A stretch of 64,000 nt of DNA from an uncultured Bacteroidales bacterium (GTDB lineage Bacteria > Bacteroidota > Bacteroidia > Bacteroidales > Muribaculaceae), in contig CACZNH010000016.1 in assembly GCA_902782465.1 (NCBI GenBank), positions 1 through 64,000 on the forward strand. The letters run 5' to 3'. The notes under the pieces were generated by a model. It had not been told where the DNA came from and made no database searches. It saw only the letters and a list, made by a program, of their open reading frames with translations. The translations under genes and the position numbers were made by a program. The first letter of the stretch is position 1. The number at the start of each line of letters is the position of its first letter. Below, piece by piece: positions 51,536 through 58,702 of this stretch.

Positions 51536-51634
51536 TCAATTCAAACGGCTCAAAATCACATAACCAAACAGGTTAACCCTTTGAGACTAAATTGCTTAAG
51601 AATATTAACAACTAAAAAAAATACAAGTTTTATT

Positions 51635-52882
51635 ATGAAAAAGATTGCTTTATTAGTTATTCTTTGTGTAGCCTACCTGATGCCGTCGGTAGCACAAGAG
51701 GTGACTTACGTAGAAGATCCCTCGCAGGGTTATCTTCTCAATCGCATGAGAGACAACTGGTTTATCACTGCTGACGCTGGTGTGGGTATCATCATGTCAT
51801 CCTACGACAAGCATCAGAAGTTTGGTGACCGTCTGGGTCTGAAATTCGACCTCTTCGTAGGTAAATGGTTCTCACCGCTGCTGGGTTTGCGCGCTGGTGC
51901 TGACTTTGAGCAGCTCAAGGGTGCAACCTGGACCGGTAACTATGCCGCCCTGGGTTACCTCGGCAAGAATTCTCTCGACGGTGGTGCTTACCGCGGCCAG
52001 CACTTCAATGACGTAGGTCTTGTTGGTGACGTGCTGTTCAATGTTTCCAACTGGCTGTGCGGCTACAAGCCTCACCGCTTCTACAACGCCATTTTCTACG
52101 TGGGTATGACCGTTAACTGGGTATATGCACACTCTGGTGCCCGCCCCAACTCTTATGGCAAATGGAAATATGGTGCTAACGATGATGAGGACCACAGCCG
52201 CAACTATAGCATGCAGTGTGGTTTGCTCAACTCGTTTGCTATCACCAAGAAGATTGACGTCAACCTCGACCTCCGCTTCGACCTCATGCAGGAGCACATC
52301 GACGGTGCCGGTATGGGTTACAGGACTTGGAACGAGTATCCCGGTGTCCTCATCGGTATGACCTACAAGTTCGGCAAGAGCGAGTGGAACGCTCCCATCC
52401 AGGCCCAGTGCCCCGAGTGGAAGTACACCGACAACGAGGGTGATGCTCTTACCGCTAACCTCAACAATGCCAACCGCAAGATTGGTGACCTGGAGGATCA
52501 GCTGCGCAAGTGCCTCGAGAAGAAGCCCGAAGCCAAGAGTCTGGACGAGCCCGCTGGCGAAGTTCCCCTGGCAACCGTTTACTTCCCCATCAACCGCACC
52601 GACGTTCTGGGCGTACAGCGCAACGTTGTTGACGCAGTAGCTGAGGTCATGAAGAATGAGAACCGCAACTACTTGCTGACCGGTTGGGCCGACAACTACA
52701 CTGGCAACGACCAGATCAATGTTCGCCTGCGTAAGGGCCGTGTTGCTACCGTTAAGAATGAGCTCGTGAAGAAGGGTGTTGCCGAGAGCCGCCTCGAGAC
52801 TCAGATCAACAACGGTGAGCTGACCAACTATGGTCCCAAGTGCGCATCGCTTGACCGTGCTGTGACCATCCAGCGCAAGTAA
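51635..52882 (+). CDS. OmpA family outer membrane protein
   Basis: 415 residues from ATG 51635. Signal peptide 1-20 (MKKIALLVILCVAYLMPSVA). N-terminal half is an outer-membrane beta barrel (alternating strands such as WFITADAGVGIIMSSYD, KFDLFVGKWFSPLLGLRAGADF, YAHSGARPN). Then a short coiled linker (LNNANRKIGDLEDQLRKCLEKK) and a C-terminal OmpA/MotB peptidoglycan-binding domain (PLATVYFPINRTDV ... LTGWADNYTGNDQINVRLRKGRVATVKN). Some positions of the usual GHTDxxG motif are changed (GWADNYTG). Likely an abundant envelope protein; about 100 nt leader. Confidence 0.92.
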   Translation: MKKIALLVILCVAYLMPSVAQEVTYVEDPSQGYLLNRMRDNWFITADAGVGIIMSSYDKHQKFGDRLGLKFDLFVGKWFSPLLGLRAGADFEQLKGATWTGNYAALGYLGKNSLDGGAYRGQHFNDVGLVGDVLFNVSNWLCGYKPHRFYNAIFYVGMTVNWVYAHSGARPNSYGKWKYGANDDEDHSRNYSMQCGLLNSFAITKKIDVNLDLRFDLMQEHIDGAGMGYRTWNEYPGVLIGMTYKFGKSEWNAPIQAQCPEWKYTDNEGDALTANLNNANRKIGDLEDQLRKCLEKKPEAKSLDEPAGEVPLATVYFPINRTDVLGVQRNVVDAVAEVMKNENRNYLLTGWADNYTGNDQINVRLRKGRVATVKNELVKKGVAESRLETQINNGELTNYGPKCASLDRAVTIQRK

Positions 52883-52913
52883 TCTGTTAGCGATAACAAT
52901 CTAATGTTTTAAA

Positions 52914-52950
52914 AGAGGTGTTCCACTGTCATTGTGGAACACCTTTTTCT
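52914..52950 (+). terminator. Intrinsic terminator of ompA-like gene
   Basis: AGGTGTTCCAC (52916-52926) and GTGGAACACCT (52934-52944), then TTTTTC. Confidence 0.85.
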
Positions 52951-52985
52951 CTCCCCGATTTTAGCTACCGTCATTAATAGGCCCT

Positions 52986-54410
52986 ATGGCATCAGCATCA
53001 GGTAAAGACTCATTATTGCAGCTCATTCGTGACGGGCAGCCGTTGTCATTAGGACAGCAGTTGCACCTCACCTTCTCGTTGAGCATACCTGCCATTCTTG
53101 CCAGTGTGTCGGCGGTGGTGATGCAGTTTATTGATGCTGCCATGGTGGGACAGTTGGGAGCCGACGATTCTGCATCGGTCGGGCTGATGGGCACTACAGC
53201 ATGGCTATTTGAGGGTGTGCTCACGTCATTTGCCGCAGGCTATGCCGTGCAGGTGGCGCATCTGTTAGGAGCCAAACGTGCCGCCGATGCCCGACAACTG
53301 GTGCGGCAGGCCCTTGTCGTGTGCCTGATTTTCAGCCTGTTGATGGCTGGACTAGGACTAATCCTGTGCTTTAAATTGCCTGTGTGGTTGGGAGCCGAGC
53401 CACATATCCGCCACAATGCCACCATCTACTTCGGCACTTTCATGCTGTTTGTGCCGTTCTTTATGCTTGACATTGTAGCCAGCTCGATGTTGCGAAGCAG
53501 CGGCAACATGCGTGTCCCCAGCGCACTCAACATCCTGATGTGTGTGCTGGACGTCATTTTCAATTTCTTCCTCATCTTCCCCACCCGACAGATTACGGTG
53601 TTGGGACATTCAATGAATATGCCGGGCGCGGGCTTGGGAGTCATGGGAGCAGCATTGGGCACGGCGAGCGCGGGTCTCATCATCTCGCTGCTGATGCTGT
53701 ACCATCTTGCGTACCGTTCCAACGAGCTGAGACTCACCCTTGACCATGGCTCCTTCAAACCAGTCTGGGCCTCGTTCAAGAAAGCCGTTAACATCTCCAC
53801 ACCGATGGGAGTGCAACACATCATGATGTGCAGTGCGTCAATCGTCATCACCGGCATCGTGGCACCGCTGGGCAGCATAGCACTGGCAGCCAACTCATTC
53901 GGCATCACAGCCGAGAGCCTTTGCTATATGTCGGGGTATGGCATCGCTGATGCCGCTACAACACTTGTGGGCCAGAGCCTAGGCGCCAGACGCAAGCGCC
54001 TCACCCGCAGTTTTGCATGGATTACCGTGCTGTCAGGAATGGTTATCATGGGCCTGCTGGCGATACTGATGTATGTCTTCTCACCAGAACTGATGGGATT
54101 CATGTCACCCGTGCAGGAAGTGGTGGAACTGGGCACCCGATGCCTGCGTGTCGAAGCCTGGGCCGAGCCCCTGTTCGCCGCAGCCATCATCGGTTACGGC
54201 GTGTTTGCGGGAGCCGGCTACACGCTGGTGCCGTGCGGCATTAACCTGGTGAGCATGTGGATAGTAAGACTTGGATTGTCCGCCATCATGGTAACCTCGA
54301 TGGGGCTGTATGGCGTGTGGATGGCCATGGCGATAGAACTGTGTTTCCGTGGCACGGTTTATCTCCTGTGGCTGTCGTCCAAACGATGGATGAAAACCGT
54401 TATTGATTAG
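52986..54410 (+). CDS. MATE family efflux transporter
   Basis: 474 residues, 12 predicted transmembrane helices in two similar halves, as expected of the multidrug and toxin extrusion family (DinF/NorM group). Seen: LSIPAILASVSAVVMQFIDAAMVGQLGADDSASVGL near the N-terminus with the family-typical Asp, MLRSSGNMRVPSALNILM, and the second-half repeat NISTPMGVQHIMMCSASIVITGIVAPLGSIALAANSFGI. Substrate unknown. The last 11 bp overlap the end of the convergent EamA gene. No clear own promoter was seen in the 60 bp upstream. Confidence 0.93.
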   Translation: MASASGKDSLLQLIRDGQPLSLGQQLHLTFSLSIPAILASVSAVVMQFIDAAMVGQLGADDSASVGLMGTTAWLFEGVLTSFAAGYAVQVAHLLGAKRAADARQLVRQALVVCLIFSLLMAGLGLILCFKLPVWLGAEPHIRHNATIYFGTFMLFVPFFMLDIVASSMLRSSGNMRVPSALNILMCVLDVIFNFFLIFPTRQITVLGHSMNMPGAGLGVMGAALGTASAGLIISLLMLYHLAYRSNELRLTLDHGSFKPVWASFKKAVNISTPMGVQHIMMCSASIVITGIVAPLGSIALAANSFGITAESLCYMSGYGIADAATTLVGQSLGARRKRLTRSFAWITVLSGMVIMGLLAILMYVFSPELMGFMSPVQEVVELGTRCLRVEAWAEPLFAAAIIGYGVFAGAGYTLVPCGINLVSMWIVRLGLSAIMVTSMGLYGVWMAMAIELCFRGTVYLLWLSSKRWMKTVID

Positions 54411-55311
54411 CAGGCTTGCGCTTGAACTTCTCAGCCATGATGACACCCGTGAGGATGAGTATGCAACCGATGTAAGCGACCGCATTTGTCCGCTCGCCGA
54501 ACCAAATGGCAGCGGCAATCATCGAAATGATGGGACTCAGGTAGAAATAGTTGCTGGCGCGGACAGCGCCGATGCGCTTGACGGTGATGCCCCAGATAAA
54601 GTAAGCCGCCATCGAGCAAATCAAGCCCAGATAGAGCAGATTGCCCCATACTTCGGGCTGCTTTAACGTTGTCATACTAATTTGTGTGTCCTCCATGAGC
54701 AACAGCGGCAAGGCCGACAAGATGCCATAGAAGAACAGTTTGCGCGTGATGAACAGGGTTGTGTAGGTGCGGTTGAGTTTCTTCAACGCCATCGAATAGA
54801 AGGCCCACACGAATGCCGCCAGCACGGCCAGCATGTCGCCCAAAATGCTGTCGCCCCACACGAAGCCGTCTTTCAAAGCCAGCAGCACCGAGCCAATAAA
54901 GGCTATCACCATGCCCACGCCCGTCAGCAACGTGATGCGCTCATCACGATAGAAGATGGCACCCATCAACGCCGTCGTCAGCGGGGCAATGCTCACCAGT
55001 ACTGCCACGTCGCTGATGAGCGTGTACTCCAGTGCCGTGTTCTCGGCAATGAAGTAAGCCGAGCCGCCGGCAATGCCACACACCACAAACAACAATTCAT
55101 CACGCCAACCGGTATAACGCACCTTGAAGCGGCTGATGACCAGCAACGACACATAGGCGATGGTGAAACGAGCCACAAAAATCTCGGTGGGCGTCAGGCC
55201 AGCATCCAGCAACACCCTGGTGTTGAGAAACGAGATGCCCCACACCAGAATCATGGCGAATGCCGCCACGTGATACCAAAAGTCGCTATGTCCCCTACCG
55301 GTTTGTCCCAT
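54400..55311 (-). CDS. EamA/DMT superfamily transporter
   Basis: 303 residues from ATG 55311, supported because the -7 element is at 55325-55332. Ten transmembrane helices in two EamA repeats. First-half signature WGISFLNTRVLLDAGLTPTEIFVARFTIAY, second-half ILGDMLAVLAAFVWAFYSMALKK and SMAAYFIWGITVKRIGAVRASNYFYLSPIISMIAAAIWFGE. Drug/metabolite or amino-acid efflux type; the substrate cannot be deduced. Divergent from tilS with overlapping promoters. Confidence 0.92.
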   Translation of the reverse strand: MGQTGRGHSDFWYHVAAFAMILVWGISFLNTRVLLDAGLTPTEIFVARFTIAYVSLLVISRFKVRYTGWRDELLFVVCGIAGGSAYFIAENTALEYTLISDVAVLVSIAPLTTALMGAIFYRDERITLLTGVGMVIAFIGSVLLALKDGFVWGDSILGDMLAVLAAFVWAFYSMALKKLNRTYTTLFITRKLFFYGILSALPLLLMEDTQISMTTLKQPEVWGNLLYLGLICSMAAYFIWGITVKRIGAVRASNYFYLSPIISMIAAAIWFGERTNAVAYIGCILILTGVIMAEKFKRKPANQ

Positions 55312-55324
55312 GAGAATTATGGCA

Positions 55325-55332
55325 CAAAGGTA
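55325..55332 (-). promoter_or_regulatory. -7 element of the EamA gene
   Basis: TACCTTTG on the minus strand, 13 nt before ATG 55311, 22 bp from the opposing tilS element. Confidence 0.65.
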
Positions 55333-55354
55333 CAATTAAGTTTTGAAAAAACAC

Positions 55355-55362
55355 TACCTTTG
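55355..55362 (+). promoter_or_regulatory. -7 element 5 nt before the tilS GTG start
   Basis: TACCTTTG followed by CAGCT and then GTG 55368, implying a leaderless or nearly leaderless mRNA. Confidence 0.6.
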
Positions 55363-55367
55363 CAGCT

Positions 55368-56690
55368 GTGAATCGCGAGGAGATCTTAAATAAAGTGTTC
55401 ACTGCCGATGAAGCCAGAACCCTCAAGGGCAAACGGATATTGGTGGCATTGAGCGGCGGGGCCGACTCGGTGGCCCTGTTGCGGCTATTGCTCGACTTCG
55501 GCTGCGATTGCCGTGCAGCCCACTGCAATTTCCACCTGCGTGGCGAGGAGTCGATGCGTGACGAGCAGTTTGTGCGCGACCTGTGCCAGCGGCATGACGT
55601 GCCCTTGACCGTCAAGGACTTTGATGTGGCCGCCTATCAGCAGCAGCACGGCGGCTCGGTCGAGATGGCTTGCCGAGCACTGCGCTACGCGTGGTTTGAA
55701 CAGGAATACGAACAGCAAGGGTGCGAGAAGATTGCCGTCGCACACCACGCCGACGACCAGGTGGAGACGTTTTTCCTCAACCTCATGCGCGGAACAGGGC
55801 TGAGAGGGCTCACAGGCATGAAACGGTTGAATGATGATGGCATCTGGCGGCCATTGCTTGGAGTAACCCGCAACGACATCATAGACTATCTCAACACTAT
55901 CGGTCAGGACTATGTGACCGACAGCACCAATGCGCAGAACGATTATCGCCGCAACCGCCTGCGCAACCTCATCCTGCCCGTCATCGAGCAGCAGTTCCCC
56001 AATGCCCGTGCACGCATCCTCGACACAATGCAGAACCTAGCGGACGACAATGAACTTATGGAATATGTGGCCGAGGAATGCACATCAGACTATCCTTTTA
56101 TCAATATCGAGGAATTGTGCGACCACCCCTACCCCTCCACCCTGCTCTACTACCGCATCCGCCATCTGGGCTTCAACCGTGAGCAATGCCGCAAAGCCAT
56201 CGAGGCCGCCATGCAAGAGCGCAGCGGGCGAATCTTCACAGCCGGCGACTATGTGCTTGCCGTGAACAGGAAAACATTTGACATCGTGCCTATACAGCAT
56301 GATGGAGATGTCGAAATTCCCATCGACCTGACAGAGGAAATCTTCAGTCCGCTCCACATTACAGTGAAGCGTGGTGCCATGCCATTCTCGCCACGGATGT
56401 GCGACGGCCGTACGCGAGTCGCCTTCAATACCAAGCTGCTCGACTGCCAGCGCCTTGTGATGCGCCACTGGCGGCGTGGAGACCGTTTCCAACCCTTCGG
56501 CATGACAGGTACACGGCTCGTGAGTGACCTCTTCAACGACTACAAATTGGATTATTTCAATAAACAAAACGCTTGGCTGCTCGAAGCCGACGGCAAAATC
56601 ATTTGGGTCATCGGGTTACGTTCAACCGTGCATTATCCCGTCGAAATTGAAAGCCAAGACTATATCATTCTCACCAAATTGATACCCTGA
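55368..56690 (+). CDS. tilS: tRNA(Ile)-lysidine synthetase
   Basis: 440 residues. Converts C34 of the CAU-anticodon tRNA-Ile to lysidine, changing decoding from AUG to AUA; essential. PP-loop ATPase motif LVALSGGADSVALLRL (residues about 23-38), HCNFHLRGEESMRDEQF, VAHHADDQVETFFLNLMRGTGLRGL, RPLLGVTRNDI and the C-terminal TilS domain (RHWRRGDRFQPFGMTGTRLVSDLFND). Start at GTG 55368, five nt after the promoter element. Confidence 0.96.
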   Translation: MNREEILNKVFTADEARTLKGKRILVALSGGADSVALLRLLLDFGCDCRAAHCNFHLRGEESMRDEQFVRDLCQRHDVPLTVKDFDVAAYQQQHGGSVEMACRALRYAWFEQEYEQQGCEKIAVAHHADDQVETFFLNLMRGTGLRGLTGMKRLNDDGIWRPLLGVTRNDIIDYLNTIGQDYVTDSTNAQNDYRRNRLRNLILPVIEQQFPNARARILDTMQNLADDNELMEYVAEECTSDYPFINIEELCDHPYPSTLLYYRIRHLGFNREQCRKAIEAAMQERSGRIFTAGDYVLAVNRKTFDIVPIQHDGDVEIPIDLTEEIFSPLHITVKRGAMPFSPRMCDGRTRVAFNTKLLDCQRLVMRHWRRGDRFQPFGMTGTRLVSDLFNDYKLDYFNKQNAWLLEADGKIIWVIGLRSTVHYPVEIESQDYIILTKLIP

Positions 56691-56757
56691 CAAGGCGATT
56701 TCAGGCCGAAGAAATCAAAAATCACGCTAAAAACTTGCATAAAACGAAAGTTGGCAG

Positions 56758-56765
56758 TACCTTTG
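56758..56765 (+). promoter_or_regulatory. -7 element of the tRNA operon
   Basis: TACCTTTG with TTG at 56735-56737 (20 bp spacing), 39 nt before the tRNA-Ser 5' end. A GTGAGT/ACTCAC hairpin (56778-56800) lies in the short leader. Confidence 0.65.
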
Positions 56766-56804
56766 CACCCCAAATGAGTGAGTTTGACTAGCAGACTCAC
56801 TTTC

Positions 56805-56890
56805 GGAGAGATGGCAGAGTGGTCGATTGCGGCGGTCTTGAAAACCGTTGAGGCTAACTACCTCCAGGGGTTCGAATCCCTTTCTCTCCG
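56805..56890 (+). tRNA. tRNA-Ser (anticodon TGA)
   Basis: Class II tRNA of 86 nt. Acceptor GGAGAGA pairs with TCTCTCC, discriminator G. Anticodon loop CTTGAAA gives TGA at 56839-56841. A long variable arm and T-arm GGGGTTCGAATCCC are visible. CCA is not encoded. Confidence 0.95.
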
Positions 56891-56925
56891 CATTTTTTTG
56901 CCCGTACATCAGGCAAATACAGGAT

Positions 56926-56999
56926 GGTCCTGTAGCTCAGCTGGATAGAGCAACAGCCTTCTAAGCTGTGGGTCTTGGGTTCGAATCCCAACAGGATCA
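56926..56999 (+). tRNA. tRNA-Arg (anticodon TCT)
   Basis: 74 nt cloverleaf. Acceptor GGTCCTG with CAGGATC (one G-U), D-arm GCTCAGCTGGATAGAGC, loop CTTCTAA giving TCT at 56960-56962, T-arm TTGGGTTCGAATCCCAA, discriminator A. CCA is not encoded. An integrase gene begins about 200 bp downstream, so its 3' end is the likely attachment site of the neighbouring element. Confidence 0.95.
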
Positions 57000-57008
57000 C
57001 GCTTCCAA

Positions 57009-57055
57009 TAAGGCACTGGAAATCAAAGAGTTATCGATGAATTTCGGTGCCTTTT
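57009..57055 (+). terminator. Terminator of the tRNA operon
   Basis: AAGGCAC (57010-57016) pairs with GTGCCTT near 57045-57051, with further pairing of GAAAT and ATTTC inside, followed by TTCTTCT. One copy of the 15 bp direct repeat (57015-57029) lies inside. Confidence 0.5.
57015..57029 (+). repeat. 15 bp direct repeat, copy 1 (left of integrase)
   Basis: ACTGGAAATCAAAGA, identical to 58443-58457 directly after the integrase stop codon. Confidence 0.7.
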
Positions 57056-57106
57056 CTTCTGATAATCCAAGCAAATACCATAAAAAAAAAGGAGAAATTT
57101 TCACCA

Positions 57107-57161
57107 AAATCGTGCGAAATCGTACAAAATCGGGCATTTGACTTGCGCAAAGACTTGCGCA
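57107..57161 (+). promoter_or_regulatory. Iterated sites upstream of the integrase gene
   Basis: Three decamers in exact 10 bp register, AAATCGTGCG, AAATCGTACA and AAATCGGGCA (57107-57136), followed by two GACTTGCGCA copies (57140-57149 and 57152-57161). Such iterons fit arm-type binding sites of the integrase/excisionase or a regulator of int. Confidence 0.55.
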
Positions 57162-57197
57162 CGTGCAAGCCAAAAATTAGGGGGAAATGATCCGAAA

Positions 57198-58442
57198 ATG
57201 TGTTTTATGGCAAACTCAAGATTTTTTCTGGACACGCGGAGAGTGAAACCAGGCTCTCCAGCAAACCTTAAGGTGGCTATCGCCCATCTTAAGAAGACCG
57301 CCTACATTCCTTTGAAGGCGAAGTTGTTCCCCGAACAGTGGGATGCGACCCGTTCAGTAGTCGTGAACCACCCAGAGGAAAAGTTGCTAAACTTGTACAT
57401 ATCAAGTGTTAAGCAACAGGTTGACCGAACAATCATACTCCTTGCCGATTCGGGCGTGTTGAAAAGTATGGACGTTGTGGACATCAAACAGGAGGTTGAA
57501 CGCAGGCTCGACCCCGAGAAAGCCGAAGAAAAAGCTCAAATCCAGAAGCGTAAAGGTCAATTCGCAAGCCGTTTCCTGGCATTTGCCCAATCAAAAACAC
57601 CTAGCACATGTGGCGTTTACATGCAGACGTATCGCCGTATGTTAGCTTATGTCGGCAATGACCTTGAAAAGCTTAATTTCGAGGACATTACCAAAGATTG
57701 GCTTGTTGCCTTCGACAACTTTATGGCGCAGACTGCCCCATCGAGGAACGCTCGCAACATTCACCTGCGCAACATCCGTGCGGTCTTTAATGATGCCATT
57801 GACAATGACATAACAACTTTTTATCCCTTCAGGCGATTACAAATCAAGCCGGAACCTACGGCAAAGCGAAACCTTACGGCAGAGGAGTTGCGGACGTTAT
57901 TCAGCTTTCCTGCCGAAGTACATGCGCTCTATTACGTTGACATCTTCAAGCTGATTTTCTTGATGATAGGTATCAATGTTGTGGACTTGTGCAGGCTCAA
58001 AGAACTGGTTAAAGGTCGTGCTGAGTTCAAGCGTGCTAAGACGCATCGCCTCTACTCCATCAAGGTAGAGCCCGAAGCAATGGAAATCATTGAGCGACAT
58101 CGCGGAAAGGATTGGCTTATCGATGTCTTGGATCGATACACCAACCACAATGATTTCACTCGCCGCATGGACAAGACCTTGAAGAAGGTAGGGCCAGTGA
58201 AGCGTGTCGGCCGTGGGGGCAAGAAAAACTACTCTCCCCTATTCCCCAAGCTCACAACCTATTGGGCACGTCACTCATGGGCGACGATTGCCATGAGTCT
58301 CGACATTCCCAGAGACACAATCGCTCATGCCCTCGGTCACGGTACCAACACAGTGACAGACATATACATTGACTTCGACCAAAGCAAAGTGGATGAAGCC
58401 AATCGCAAGGTGATTGATTGGGTTTTATACGGCAAGAAATAA
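57198..58442 (+). CDS. Tyrosine recombinase / phage-type integrase
   Basis: 414 residues from ATG 57198 (ATG 57207 also possible). N-terminal Arm-type DNA-binding region (RRVKPGSPANLKVAIAHLKK ... FPEQWDATRSVV), SAM-like core-binding domain (about 110-215) and catalytic domain. Seen: R358 and H359 in TYWARHSWATIA, H381 in AHALGHGT and the nucleophile Y390 in TDIYIDFD at the canonical spacing of nine. The first catalytic Arg is not evident: the usual position reads MIGINVVDL, a variant I recall from Bacteroidales integrases. It sits about 200 bp behind tRNA-Arg and points away from it, so it most likely integrates the element into that tRNA. Confidence 0.9.
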   Translation: MCFMANSRFFLDTRRVKPGSPANLKVAIAHLKKTAYIPLKAKLFPEQWDATRSVVVNHPEEKLLNLYISSVKQQVDRTIILLADSGVLKSMDVVDIKQEVERRLDPEKAEEKAQIQKRKGQFASRFLAFAQSKTPSTCGVYMQTYRRMLAYVGNDLEKLNFEDITKDWLVAFDNFMAQTAPSRNARNIHLRNIRAVFNDAIDNDITTFYPFRRLQIKPEPTAKRNLTAEELRTLFSFPAEVHALYYVDIFKLIFLMIGINVVDLCRLKELVKGRAEFKRAKTHRLYSIKVEPEAMEIIERHRGKDWLIDVLDRYTNHNDFTRRMDKTLKKVGPVKRVGRGGKKNYSPLFPKLTTYWARHSWATIAMSLDIPRDTIAHALGHGTNTVTDIYIDFDQSKVDEANRKVIDWVLYGKK

Positions 58443-58651
58443 ACTGGAAATCAAAGAAAAAGGTCGTCACTGACATTCATCGGGATGTCATTGACGGCTT
58501 TTTTAGTGAAACCTTGAGTGATGCCTTTGATGACATTTTCGATGAAACCTTCATCGAATCCACTACCGATACTTGGAGTGAAACGTCGAATGAGACTGAG
58601 AATGAAACGGTGAATGACCTACCGACTGATCACATAAAAAATCCCCCTTGA
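58418..58651 (+). CDS. Doubtful small acidic reading frame
   Basis: A 77-codon open frame overlapping the integrase end. It has no ATG (TTG 58418 would have to serve). From about 58495 it encodes a Thr/Glu/Asp-rich quasi-repeat (SETLSDAFDDIFDETF, TDTWSETSNETENETVND). The repetitive acidic pattern hints at coding, but there is no credible start or promoter. Confidence 0.2.
   Translation: MGFIRQEINWKSKKKVVTDIHRDVIDGFFSETLSDAFDDIFDETFIESTTDTWSETSNETENETVNDLPTDHIKNPP
58443..58457 (+). repeat. 15 bp direct repeat, copy 2 (right of integrase)
   Basis: ACTGGAAATCAAAGA, starting at the base after the integrase stop codon; identical to 57015-57029. Confidence 0.7.
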
Positions 58652-58680
58652 AGCCGAAGTCCCAAGGGAGAAAGGAAAAA
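58652..58680. terminator. Convergent hairpin between integrase side and tail gene
   Basis: CCCCCTTG and CAAGGGAG arms around AAGCCGAAGTCC. An A-run on its left side yields a U-run for the leftward tail transcript. Confidence 0.5.
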
Positions 58681-58702
58681 TAACAGCTAAATATTGAATT
58701 TC

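Noticed and set aside
57107-57161. Short direct repeats as a CRISPR array
   Set aside because: Repeats are only 10 bp, adjacent, without spacers, and no cas genes are present; they fit regulatory or arm-type sites.
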